Source: an uncultured Pseudomonadota bacterium (GTDB lineage: Bacteria; Pseudomonadota; Gammaproteobacteria; Burkholderiales; Thiobacillaceae). Taken from it: a stretch of DNA of 48,810 bases. Of the stretch, positions 17,823-26,417 are shown one piece after another. The position numbers were made by a program, and so were the translations under genes. Location of the stretch: contig CAILNT010000020.1 in the NCBI GenBank assembly GCA_903835655.1, forward strand, positions 1 through 48,810, given 5' to 3'. How positions within the stretch are numbered: the stretch's first letter is position 1; each line of letters opens with the position of its first letter. The notes beneath the pieces are model-generated. The model was not told the DNA's origin. It did not search any database and saw only the letters and a list, made by a program, of their open reading frames with translations.

Positions 17823-20800
17823 ATGAACCCACCACACTCGCCCATTCGTGCTTCTTTGTTTCCCTCGGCAGCGGGAAGATTACTGGCGACACGCCCGATT
17901 CTGGCTCTATCGGGCTTGCTGATCCTGATCTGGGTGGCTTGCGCGTGGCTGGAATCCGGGCGCCATTACGCCGGGCTGGCGGCCGACGCGCTGCGCGATG
18001 CCAGGAAGGAAGCAGGTGAGAGCGCCGACGGCATCACCTTCGGCGTCCAGCGCAGCCTCGGCCTCATGCACGGCATCCCGTCGATGCTGGCGCGCAGCGA
18101 GCGCGTTTCCAGCGCGCTGAAGTTCACCGCGAGGAACGCATCACTGGCTTCCGTGGAAGGGCGCCGCCAGCGCTGGTCCACGGATCCCGCGCTGGCGGCG
18201 CTGGGCGGATATCTGGCCCATTCGGTCCAGGATCTGGGCGTGGTCAGCGTGCTCTGGGTGATGGACCGAGACGGCAACTGCATCGCGGCCAGCAATGCCG
18301 CCAAAGCGGAAAGTTTCGTCGGTACCGGCTACGCCGACCGGGACTATTTCCGCGATGCGCTCCGCGGCTACTCCGGCCAACAATTCGCGGTGGGGCGCAA
18401 GACCAAGCTCCCCGGCTTGTTCTTCTCCGCTCCGGTGATCAGCGATGGCAGGATCATGGGGGTCGTCGCCGCGAAAGTGGACCTGCCCTTCCTGTCACTC
18501 TGGGTCAACCAGGCCGACGCCTTCATCGCCGACAGCTACGGTGTGGTCATTCTGGCGCGGAACAAGGACTACATCATGCGCGCCTTGCCCGGCGCCGTGG
18601 CCTACCGGCTGGAAGAGAAGGAGCGCACGGGGCGTTATCTCCTCTCGCGGTTGACCGATCTGGGATTGCGGCCCTGGGGTGACGCTCGTTTCCCCGGTTT
18701 GCTTCAGATCGGCGCCGAAACCATGCCGCTGGTGCGCCAGATGCGTGTCATAGCCGATGACGAGTTGACCGTGCACGTTCTGCAAGGCGTGCCAGGGCTG
18801 GTCGACCTGGACAAGCAGCGTACCCTTCGTTTTAGCCTTTCGGCCGGATTCGGCTCCTTGCTCATCGCCTTGCTGGCCTGGGCGCTGTTATACGTGGTCA
18901 ACATCCAGAGCGCGCGCCGCGCTCTGGTGGCGCAAAAATCGCGCCTCGACGAGGCGCAGCGCCTGGCCCGGGTAGGGAGTTGGGAGCTGGATGCGTCCAG
19001 CCAGTCCATGGCCTGGTCAGACCAGGTCTACCACCTGTTCCAAGCGGACCCGGCGCGCCAGGTCGCCAGCCTGCCCGCCTTCCTGGAACGGGTGCACGAG
19101 GACGACAGGGTGCGGGTCGCATCCGTCCTGGAACGACTCATGGCGGATGGGCACGAGGCCGAGTTGCACCACCGTTTCAGACGCGCGGATGGCGAGGTGC
19201 ACAGCGCCCACCAGCAATTCCAGACGGTGCTCGACGACGATGGCGCGATCGTCACCGTACTGGGCACGATCCGGGATGTCACGGAACAGGATCACGCCGA
19301 AGAAGCCTTGCGCCAGGCCAAGGCGGAGGCGGAGCACACCGCCACCGAGGCGCAGACCCTGGCGAGACTGTTGCGGCTCTCGCTGACGGACTTCCCGATG
19401 CGGGAATACCTCAGGGTCTCCCTGCGCTCCCTGCTGGACAGCGTCCCCTGGCTGGCACTGTTGCCCATGGGTGGCATCTTTCTCACGGAGAAGCAAGGAC
19501 AGGGCACGCGACTGGAGTTGTGGGCGCAGCATCGACTCTCGCCGCCACTGCTCACGCTCTGTGCCCAGGTTCCCTTCGGTCACTGCCTGTGTGGCCGCGC
19601 GGCACAGGAAAAAACGACCCAGTTCGCCCATTGCATCGACGAACGCCATGACACCCACTTCGAGGACATCGGGCCGCATGGCCATTACAACGTGCCCATC
19701 CTGAATCGGGAGACGGTTCTTGGAGTCATCGTCTTCTACTTGCCGCACGACTACCAGGAACACGGTGGCGAGAGGGAATTTCTGGAAAAGGTGGCCGGTG
19801 TGCTGAGCATGGGCATCTCCAGCCGCAACGACCGCGAGGCCATGCGGGCCGCCAAGGAGGAGGCGGAATCGGCCACCCGGGCCAAGAGCGAGTTCCTCGC
19901 CACCATGAGTCACGAGATTCGCACGCCCATGAACGGTGTGCTAGGCATGGCGCAGTTGCTGGCGGAGACGAAGCTGGATGAGGAGCAGCAGGACTACACC
20001 CAGACCATCCTGCAATCCGGCAATGGTTTGCTGGCGGTCATCAACGACATCCTCGACTTTTCCAAGATCGAGTCCGGGCGCATGGGTCTGGACCCCATCG
20101 CCTTCGACCTGGAGCGGTCCGTTCATGACGTGGCGCGGCTGTTGCTGCCCCGCACCCAGGAAAAGAATGTCGAGCTGGTGGTGCATTACGAACAGAGCTG
20201 CCCGCATCAGGTGGTGGGCGATGCGGGGCGCGTGCGTCAGATCCTGCTCAACCTGGCAGGCAACGCCATCAAATTTACCCAACAGGGCCATGTGTTGCTG
20301 GAGGTGCTGTGCGAAGAAGTGACCGCGGACCATCGGGTCACTTTGCGTATTGCCGTGCAGGATACCGGCATCGGCATCTCCGAAGAGTCCTGCAAGCGCC
20401 TGTTCCAATCCTTCAGCCAGGCCGATTCCTCCACGACCCGAAAATACGGGGGCACCGGCCTGGGGCTGGCCATCAGCAAGCGCCTGGTGGAGTTGATGGG
20501 GGGCGAAATCGGCGTCGACAGCGTGGTCGGCAAGGGATCGACCTTCTGGTTGCGGGTCACGCTGCCGGTCGCGGAATCGGTACGCGGGCTACACCCGGCA
20601 AGCCTGGAGGGCAAGCGGGTGCTGATCGTCGATGACATGGAAGTGAATCTGCGCATCCTGAAGGGCCTGTTGGTGCATGACGGCATGCAGGTTCACGCGG
20701 CCGTCAGCGGCGCCGAGGCAATGGAGCGCTTGCGCAGCGCGACCGCCAGCGGCCTGCCGTATCAATTGCTGGTGCTGGATTTCATGATGCCGGAAATGGA

Positions 20801-21857
20801 TGGCGAGGCCCTGATTCGGGCAGTACGCGCCGAGCCGGAGCCATCGATCGCCCACATTCCCGCCGTACTCCTGTCATCCTCGGGACAGAAGGGCGATGCC
20901 AGGATCTATTCCGAGATGGGTTTTTCCGGTTATCTCTCCAAGCCGGTGCAAGCGGACGCTTTGCGCCAGGTGCTTTCGATGGTGCTGGGTGCGGATGGCT
21001 CCGTGGTCAGGGCGGAAGACCTGGTCACCCGGCATCTGGTAGTCGAGGCCGAATCCGGCAGGAGACAGGGGGAGACCAAGCTGACGGGGCGGATATTGCT
21101 GGCCGAGGATGTCCTGGCCAACCAGAAGGTGGCCCGGCTGATGTTGAGGCGCCTGGGTCTGGTCGCCGATGTCGCCAACGACGGCAGAGAGGCGCTGGCG
21201 CTTTGGAGCCAGGGTGGCTACGACCTCATCCTGATGGATTGCCTGATGCCGGAGATGGACGGGTACGAGGCGACACGAGCCATACGCGAGAGGGAAGGCG
21301 ACGCCCACGTCGCCATCGTCGCTCTCACCGCCAACGCGCTGGCCGGCGACCGGCAGAAATGCCTGGATAGCGGCATGGACGACTTCCTCTCCAAACCCTT
21401 CAAGGCGCAGGAGTTGGGCGAGGTATTGGGCCGCTGGCTGCCGCTCGCGGATGCGGCGGGGGCCGGTTCGGAGGAAGGGCCGCTCGCCCCAGCCCAGCCC
21501 GAGCCACGCCAGACGACCGAGTCCAGTCTGGACCCCGCCGTGCTGGAGCAGATGCGCCACGACTATGGCGATGCCTTCGCCGAACTCCTGGATGTCTTCG
21601 TCGAAAGCACGCCGGACGTGCTCGTCAACCTCGGTCACGCCATCGAAGCGGGCGACTCTGGGGCGCTGCGTATCCATGCCCACGGGCTGAAGTCTTCCAG
21701 CGCCAGCTATGGCGCCATACGCTTGTCCGCGCTGTGCCAGGAACTGGAAACCCAAGCTGGTGAGGGCCTGTCGGCGGATTCCCGCAAGCGGCTGGCGGAA
21801 ATCGAAGGGGAGTACGCCCTGGTGCGGACGCTACTGGAACGCTACCGGGCCGGGTAA
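17823..21857 (+). CDS. Hybrid sensor histidine kinase with two receivers and HPt
   Basis: A 1344-residue inner-membrane phosphorelay protein. Order: TM1 (about 25-42), periplasmic sensor of the dCache/PDC type (about 45-335; ...VLWVMDRDGNCIAASN, GTGYADRDYFRDAL), TM2 (about 341-361), PAS (about 375-495), GAF (about 520-670) with an unusual cysteine cluster GHCLCGRAA, HisKA with phospho-acceptor H697 (MSHEIRTPMNG), HATPase with DTGIGIS and GTGLGLAISKR, REC1 with D986 (LDFMMPEMDG), REC2 with D1139 (MDCLMPEMDG), and an HPt with H1287 (AHGLKSSSAS). It is BarA/ArcB-like in logic but longer. No cognate output regulator is in the window. Its 3' end overlaps the convergent GT4 gene by 16 bases. Confidence 0.93.
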   Translation: MNPPHSPIRASLFPSAAGRLLATRPILALSGLLILIWVACAWLESGRHYAGLAADALRDARKEAGESADGITFGVQRSLGLMHGIPSMLARSERVSSALKFTARNASLASVEGRRQRWSTDPALAALGGYLAHSVQDLGVVSVLWVMDRDGNCIAASNAAKAESFVGTGYADRDYFRDALRGYSGQQFAVGRKTKLPGLFFSAPVISDGRIMGVVAAKVDLPFLSLWVNQADAFIADSYGVVILARNKDYIMRALPGAVAYRLEEKERTGRYLLSRLTDLGLRPWGDARFPGLLQIGAETMPLVRQMRVIADDELTVHVLQGVPGLVDLDKQRTLRFSLSAGFGSLLIALLAWALLYVVNIQSARRALVAQKSRLDEAQRLARVGSWELDASSQSMAWSDQVYHLFQADPARQVASLPAFLERVHEDDRVRVASVLERLMADGHEAELHHRFRRADGEVHSAHQQFQTVLDDDGAIVTVLGTIRDVTEQDHAEEALRQAKAEAEHTATEAQTLARLLRLSLTDFPMREYLRVSLRSLLDSVPWLALLPMGGIFLTEKQGQGTRLELWAQHRLSPPLLTLCAQVPFGHCLCGRAAQEKTTQFAHCIDERHDTHFEDIGPHGHYNVPILNRETVLGVIVFYLPHDYQEHGGEREFLEKVAGVLSMGISSRNDREAMRAAKEEAESATRAKSEFLATMSHEIRTPMNGVLGMAQLLAETKLDEEQQDYTQTILQSGNGLLAVINDILDFSKIESGRMGLDPIAFDLERSVHDVARLLLPRTQEKNVELVVHYEQSCPHQVVGDAGRVRQILLNLAGNAIKFTQQGHVLLEVLCEEVTADHRVTLRIAVQDTGIGISEESCKRLFQSFSQADSSTTRKYGGTGLGLAISKRLVELMGGEIGVDSVVGKGSTFWLRVTLPVAESVRGLHPASLEGKRVLIVDDMEVNLRILKGLLVHDGMQVHAAVSGAEAMERLRSATASGLPYQLLVLDFMMPEMDGEALIRAVRAEPEPSIAHIPAVLLSSSGQKGDARIYSEMGFSGYLSKPVQADALRQVLSMVLGADGSVVRAEDLVTRHLVVEAESGRRQGETKLTGRILLAEDVLANQKVARLMLRRLGLVADVANDGREALALWSQGGYDLILMDCLMPEMDGYEATRAIREREGDAHVAIVALTANALAGDRQKCLDSGMDDFLSKPFKAQELGEVLGRWLPLADAAGAGSEEGPLAPAQPEPRQTTESSLDPAVLEQMRHDYGDAFAELLDVFVESTPDVLVNLGHAIEAGDSGALRIHAHGLKSSSASYGAIRLSALCQELETQAGEGLSADSRKRLAEIEGEYALVRTLLERYRAG

Positions 21858-23035
21858 GCGCGACTTCCCGGCCGCGACGCGAGCGCGCGCGTCTTTTCCG
21901 CCACGCAATCCCAGCTGAACTCCGCTTTCGCGCGCTCCAGGCCGCTTAGCGCCAAACGACTCGCCAGGGACGGGTCGGCCAACACAGTGTACAAGGCGTT
22001 CGCCACCGACTCCGTGTGGTTGCCATCGACACGATACCCCGTGACGCCCTCCACCACTGCCGCCGCGGTGCCACCGGCGTCGCCGGCGATGGCCGGCTTG
22101 CCGCAAGCCGCGGCTTCCAGGAAGACCATGCCGAAACCCTCGGTGTCGCCGTTGATCTCGCGGTTGGCCATGACGAAGACGTCGCAGGCGTTGTACCAGC
22201 GCGGCAGGTCTTCCGGGCTGACATGGCCTTGCAGATGCAAACGCTCGGAGACGCCCAGCTCTCTTGCCAGGTCGGTCAGCATATCCCAGTCTTCGCCGAT
22301 GCCGATCAGGGCGTAATGGACGTCGAGGCCCCGTTTCACCAGGTCCGGCAAGGCCCGAATCACCTGGTCGAAACCCTTGCGCCGCACCAGACGGCCGACC
22401 GACAGGATCAGCTTCTGGCCCTCGCGCAAGCCGAGGCCGGCCAACAGGTCGCCGCAAGGCAGGCCTGGCCGGAAACGTTCGGTATCCACACCCGGATAGA
22501 CCAGGGTGATACTTTCCCGCCGCACGCCCAGGCGCACCATTTCCTCCAGGGTGTATTCGCTGTTGGCGATATTGGCGTCGGCATGGCGATAGACCCAGAG
22601 CATGGTGCGGAACTTGCGGCCGCGCCCCCAGGTGGACAACTCCTCGCCGTGGCAATACACCAGCAGCGGCACCCGCAGCAGTCGCGCCATGAGCCAGGCC
22701 ACCAAGCCTTCGGGCAGGGCGCGGGCGCCATGCACGGCGTCGAGGCGGTGCCGCAGGGCCACCCGCAGGGATAGCCCCAGCATCTTCAGATACATGGCCA
22801 GCGACTCCGGTTTCAGCCACCAGACCCGTTTGAGCCCGGCGCGATGGAGGCTGTTGGGGTGGTTGCGGTCGACCTCCTCGGCGCCCGGCACGGCCGCGGT
22901 GACGATGTGCACGGATTTGCCGCCCAGGCGGCGATAGACCGCGTCATACCAGACCGTGGTGCCGCCCTTGGTGGGCAGGAACAACTCGGAGATGAGCAGC
23001 AAGCGAGAAGGGATCAGGGGTTTCAAGAGTGGCAC
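21842..23035 (-). CDS. Glycosyltransferase family 4 protein
   Basis: About 397 residues, GT-B fold. The N-terminal LLLISELFLPTKGGTTVWY is the acceptor-side glycine-rich loop. The C-terminal half has SVGRLVRRKGFDQVIRAL and the retaining GT4 E-x7-E motif in EGFGMVFLEA, followed by GKPAIAGDAGGTAAAV for the nucleotide sugar. The exact sugar is unknown. The start is uncertain: GTG at 23035, TTG at 23026 (TTGA overlap with the upstream stop) or TTG at 23002; none has a strong ribosome binding site. It is coupled to the deacetylase-like gene upstream and together they form the left arm of the glycan locus. Confidence 0.88.
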   Translation of the reverse strand: MPLLKPLIPSRLLLISELFLPTKGGTTVWYDAVYRRLGGKSVHIVTAAVPGAEEVDRNHPNSLHRAGLKRVWWLKPESLAMYLKMLGLSLRVALRHRLDAVHGARALPEGLVAWLMARLLRVPLLVYCHGEELSTWGRGRKFRTMLWVYRHADANIANSEYTLEEMVRLGVRRESITLVYPGVDTERFRPGLPCGDLLAGLGLREGQKLILSVGRLVRRKGFDQVIRALPDLVKRGLDVHYALIGIGEDWDMLTDLARELGVSERLHLQGHVSPEDLPRWYNACDVFVMANREINGDTEGFGMVFLEAAACGKPAIAGDAGGTAAAVVEGVTGYRVDGNHTESVANALYTVLADPSLASRLALSGLERAKAEFSWDCVAEKTRALASRPGSRAYPAR

Positions 23036-24201
23036 CGGGCAAACAGGTTGAGCAGGGGCAGCAGGCCGGCCATGCGGGCGGCCTTGCCGAAACGGGGCAG
23101 GAGGGCCACACGGCGTAGCCAGATGGTAAAGCGCGCGCGCTTGTTCCGCTCGATCCAGAGGGCGTCGCCGGAGCGGATCGCCCGCCCCAGTTCGGCGCAG
23201 GAGGCGAAACGCAGGGTGGGAAAAGAGCGCAGGGCAATTGTGTACAGCGTATCCAGCGCGGCGAGCGCGCCGTCCAGGTCGCCGCCGGCCGCCGCCAGGA
23301 AGTTGCCACGGTGGGTCTCCAGCAAACAGGGGCGTCCCAGCCGGGTTTTCCTGGCCAAAGCCTCCAGCGCCCGTTCCGGACGCTGCCCGAGCAGCGGCTC
23401 GAAATACTCGTCGCGCACCAGGTAGAGCGCCTCGCCCTCGCCGTGCTCGCCGTTGCGCAGATTTTTGTCCTGGCAGGCTGGATCGCCCGAGGCATCCCGA
23501 CAGGTCAGCCTGTGGCCCGGGGTAATGACCACCCGCACCCCGCGCGCCGCCCAGGCGGCTTCTACTTCGCGGGTCCAAACGAAGGTGGGCGGCACGACGA
23601 CTTCGGGTGGAGCAGCGAACACCTCCGCGTAGAGCGCGACTTCCTCGGCCACAGCCGCCTCCACGCGCTCTCGCGCATGGGGCCGGGAAGGCAGGGTGGA
23701 AGCATCGGTCCAGCGACTTTGCAAGTGAGAAGGCAGACGCTCCGTGAGTTCCGGCGCCGCCAGCCAGGCGCGCACCTCGGCCCGATCAAGCGCCGCCGCC
23801 CGCAGCGTATCCGGCCAGAAATGCAGCATGCCGTGCAGTTGCAGGGCGAAGACCCCGCGCTCCCGGCCGGATCGGATGGCTGTGAGCGTGGCGCGCTGCG
23901 AAGCGTCCATCAATGTTTCAAAGCCCACCATGCCGGGCTTCGGGGTGGCCAGGATGAGCGCCAGGGTCATCACCGCGGGCCGACCGGTCGCATCGCAGTG
24001 GCGTTCCAGGCAGGCGTCGATGGCAGCGAGCGCCTCAGCCTGGACTGGGGGCCCAGCCCCCCAGTCGTCGCTTTCCACGATCAGGATCGGCGTCTTGAAC
24101 ACGGGCTCGCGCCACAGTGCCAGCAGCGACCCGCGCCAGGCGAACAACAGGCCGGCAGCCAGCGCCAGCCAGGCGATTGGGAGTAGGGTGAGCAAGGTCA
24201 T
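23023..24201 (-). CDS. Membrane-anchored polysaccharide-deacetylase-like protein
   Basis: A 392-residue protein with one N-terminal transmembrane helix (about 3-25) and a catalytic domain of the NodB/polysaccharide (de)acetylase superfamily. Visible motifs are ILIVESDDWG (acidic metal-binding pair), HGMLHFWPD (histidines spaced as in the second motif), PPTFVWTREVEAAWAARGVRV, and ETHRGNF near residue 300. This DDWG subgroup is poorly characterised. In the Arn pathway a member of this superfamily (ArnD) deformylates an undecaprenyl-linked amino sugar, a useful but unproven analogy here. The ATG at 24201 is chosen because it directly precedes the TM helix. It overlaps the GT4 gene and is divergent from the GT2 operon. 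Confidence 0.75.
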   Translation of the reverse strand: MTLLTLLPIAWLALAAGLLFAWRGSLLALWREPVFKTPILIVESDDWGAGPPVQAEALAAIDACLERHCDATGRPAVMTLALILATPKPGMVGFETLMDASQRATLTAIRSGRERGVFALQLHGMLHFWPDTLRAAALDRAEVRAWLAAPELTERLPSHLQSRWTDASTLPSRPHARERVEAAVAEEVALYAEVFAAPPEVVVPPTFVWTREVEAAWAARGVRVVITPGHRLTCRDASGDPACQDKNLRNGEHGEGEALYLVRDEYFEPLLGQRPERALEALARKTRLGRPCLLETHRGNFLAAAGGDLDGALAALDTLYTIALRSFPTLRFASCAELGRAIRSGDALWIERNKRARFTIWLRRVALLPRFGKAARMAGLLPLLNLFARCHS

Positions 24202-24256
24202 GTCCTGGCGCCGCAAGTGGGGGCGAGTGTAGCAGTCGCCCAGACCCAAGCGCGGG

Positions 24257-24262
24257 TACAAT
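24257..24262 (+). promoter_or_regulatory. Candidate -10 box for the glycan operon
   Basis: TACAAT lies 59 bases before the GTG start at 24321 in the 119-base divergent spacer. The -35 region is weak. On the other strand TACACT (24226-24231) could serve the deacetylase-like gene. Both are by-eye candidates. Confidence 0.3.
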
Positions 24263-24320
24263 CCAGCACGCACCGTACGAGTGCCGCAGCCAGCAAGTTT
24301 CCGGGAAGGGAGAGGAATCC

Positions 24321-25244
24321 GTGACTAGTCTGTCCATCGTCGTGCCCGTGTACCGAGCGGAAGGATCGCTGCGCGAGTTGCATCGCCGCCTGCTAAGCGT
24401 GCTGGAAGCACGGGGGAGCGCGTTCGAAATCCTCTTCGTGGAAGATTGCGGCGGGGATGGTTCCTGGGCAGTGATCCAGGAAATCGCGGCATCCGACGCG
24501 CGCGTGCGTGGCCTGCGCATGTCGCGCAACTACGGCCAGCACAACGCATTGCTGTGCGGCATCCGTGCGGCGGCCATGGAGGTCGTGGTCACCCTCGACG
24601 ACGATTTGCAGAACCCGCCGGAAGAAATCCCGAGGTTGCTGGCCCTGCTGGCCGAAGGCCACGACGTGGTCTACGGCACCCCGCAATACGAACGCCACGG
24701 GATGCTGCGCGATGCCGCCTCGCGCATCACCAAATATGCCTTGCAGGGAGCGATGGGCGCCGAGACGGCGCGCAAGGTCAGCGCCTTTCGTGCCTTTCGC
24801 ACCGAATTGAGGCAGGCATTCAGCAACTACCGCAGCCCCTCGGTCAACCTGGACGTACTCCTCACCTGGGGGACTACCCGGTTCGCCTCCGTCACGGTGC
24901 GCCACGACGCCCGCCTGATCGGCGATTCGGGATATACGCTGCGCAAGTTGATCACCCATGCCGTCAACATGATGACCGGGTTTTCCACCCTGCCCCTGCA
25001 ACTGGCCAGCATCATGGGTTTCGTCCTGTCCGTTTTCGGCATCCTGATCCTGGCCTACGTTCTGCTCCGCTACCTGCTCGATGGCAGCAGCGTCCCGGGC
25101 TTCCCCTTCCTGGCCTCCATCATCGCCATCTTCTCGGGAGCGCAATTGTTCGCCCTGGGCATCATCGGCGAATACTTGGCGCGCATGCACTTTCGCACCA
25201 TGGACCGCCCCCCCTACCTGGTGCGCGAGCAGGTGGGGCCGTGA
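24321..25244 (+). CDS. GT2 glycosyltransferase, polyprenyl-phosphate type (ArnC/GtrB-like)
   Basis: A 307-residue membrane protein expected to transfer a sugar from a nucleotide donor to undecaprenyl phosphate on the cytoplasmic face. The GT-A domain begins SIVVPVYRAEGSL; the metal/donor motifs are LFVEDCGGDGSW and TLDDDLQNPPEEIP. Two C-terminal helices lie at about 227-252 and 262-285, ending FALGIIGEYLARMHF, as in ArnC, GtrB and dolichyl-phosphate-mannose synthases. The GTG start at 24321 is preceded by a good GGGAGAGG site. First gene of the rightward operon; its stop overlaps the next start (GTGA). Confidence 0.9.
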   Translation: MTSLSIVVPVYRAEGSLRELHRRLLSVLEARGSAFEILFVEDCGGDGSWAVIQEIAASDARVRGLRMSRNYGQHNALLCGIRAAAMEVVVTLDDDLQNPPEEIPRLLALLAEGHDVVYGTPQYERHGMLRDAASRITKYALQGAMGAETARKVSAFRAFRTELRQAFSNYRSPSVNLDVLLTWGTTRFASVTVRHDARLIGDSGYTLRKLITHAVNMMTGFSTLPLQLASIMGFVLSVFGILILAYVLLRYLLDGSSVPGFPFLASIIAIFSGAQLFALGIIGEYLARMHFRTMDRPPYLVREQVGP

Positions 25245-26017
25245 CCTTTGATTCTCCGCGGCAGCGTCTGGATACCGACGCGCTCACGCTGGCCTATTTT
25301 CGCGTGCCCTGGGATAGCGACATCTTCGGCTTTCCCGTGGCCCAGATCACCGAGATGCAGATCGCGCAACCCGCGCACGCCGATTTGGCTCCCTTCATGG
25401 ACTGGCTGGAACGGGAACACATTCGTCTGGCCAGTTGCCGTCTGACGGAGTCCCGCCTGGATGAGTCCATGTTGCTGGAACGATTCGGGTTCCGCTTCGT
25501 GGAAATGGTCCTGCATCCGCACCTGGCGGACCTTCAGGCCTATCCCTGTACGCATCAGGGCTTGCGCGTGGAACTGGCGGAGGTCGCCGATCTGACCGCC
25601 ATCGAGGAGATCGCCGCCCATGCCTTCGGGTACGAGCGGTTTCATGCCGACCCGCGCCTGGACCGGGCGGCCGCCGACCGGCGCTACCGGGTCTGGGTGC
25701 GCAACAGCCATGTGCACCCCACGCAAAAACTGTACAAGATCTGCGAAGGTGCGGACCTGGTCGCGTTCTTCGTGACCGAGGACAAGCCGGATGGCCTGTG
25801 CTACTGGCATCTCACCGCGGTGTCGCCAGCCTTCCATGGACGCGGCTATGGCAAGCGCGTCTGGCGCGAGATGCTGCACTTCCATCGAGGCGAAGGCAGG
25901 ACGCAAATCGGCACCACCATCGCCGCGCGCAACACCCCCGTGCTCAATCTCTATGCCAGCCTGAATTTCCGCTTCCTGCCACCGGAAATGACTCTGCACT
26001 GGTTGCGCAATGCCTGA
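25241..26017 (+). CDS. WecD-like GNAT acetyltransferase
   Basis: A 258-residue two-part GNAT protein. The N-terminal part contains FRVPWDSDIFGFPVAQI, characteristic of WecD-like dTDP-fucosamine acetyltransferases; the C-terminal part has the acetyl-CoA pyrophosphate loop VSPAFHGRGYGKRVW and the closing NTPVLNLYASLNFRF. In enterobacteria WecD acetylates dTDP-Fuc4N, the product of WecE; a WecE homologue is encoded five genes on in the same operon, which supports that role. The GTG start at 25241 overlaps the upstream stop by 4 bases. The 3' end overlaps the GtrA gene by 8 bases. Confidence 0.82.
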   Translation: MTFDSPRQRLDTDALTLAYFRVPWDSDIFGFPVAQITEMQIAQPAHADLAPFMDWLEREHIRLASCRLTESRLDESMLLERFGFRFVEMVLHPHLADLQAYPCTHQGLRVELAEVADLTAIEEIAAHAFGYERFHADPRLDRAAADRRYRVWVRNSHVHPTQKLYKICEGADLVAFFVTEDKPDGLCYWHLTAVSPAFHGRGYGKRVWREMLHFHRGEGRTQIGTTIAARNTPVLNLYASLNFRFLPPEMTLHWLRNA

Positions 26018-26417
26018 TCTTGCAGGCCTGCATCTGCAAGCGTTCCGCTTCGCCGTCGTCGGCCTGGCTTCGAACGCTCTGCTCTATCTGGTCTATCTGG
26101 GCATGACTGCCTCCGGCCTCGGCCCCAAGTTGGCCATGAGCCTGGTCTACGGCATCGGCGTGGCACAAACCTTTGCCTTCAACAAGCGCTGGACCTTCAA
26201 GCATTCGGGCCGGCTCGACACCGCCTTGCTGCGCTACCTCGCCGTCTACGCCGGCGGTTATTTCGCCAACCTCGCTGTGCTGGCCTGGCTGGTCGACAGG
26301 CTAGGATACCCGCACCAGATCGTGCAGGGGGCGATGATCCTGACGCTGGCCGCCTGTTTTTTCGTATTGCAGAAATGGTGGGTGTTCCGGGAAGGCGGCG
26401 ACAGAGGGCGTCCATGA
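26010..26417 (+). CDS. GtrA-family membrane protein (lipid-linked sugar flippase)
   Basis: A 135-residue protein with four predicted transmembrane helices (about 11-32, 38-57, 75-94, 100-122) and the GtrA signature FAVVGLASNALLYLVYL and FNKRWTF. GtrA proteins are thought to flip undecaprenyl-phosphate-linked sugars across the inner membrane for O-antigen or teichoic-acid decoration. It sits between acetyltransferase and ATP-grasp genes with overlaps at both ends, strongly implying shared translation and a common pathway with the two GT2 enzymes. Confidence 0.9.
   Translation: MPDLAGLHLQAFRFAVVGLASNALLYLVYLGMTASGLGPKLAMSLVYGIGVAQTFAFNKRWTFKHSGRLDTALLRYLAVYAGGYFANLAVLAWLVDRLGYPHQIVQGAMILTLAACFFVLQKWWVFREGGDRGRP

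Noticed and set aside
17504..17845. 113-codon minus-strand frame in the MlaF-like/kinase spacer
   Set aside because: It overlaps the kinase start and lacks a ribosome binding site or recognisable motif.
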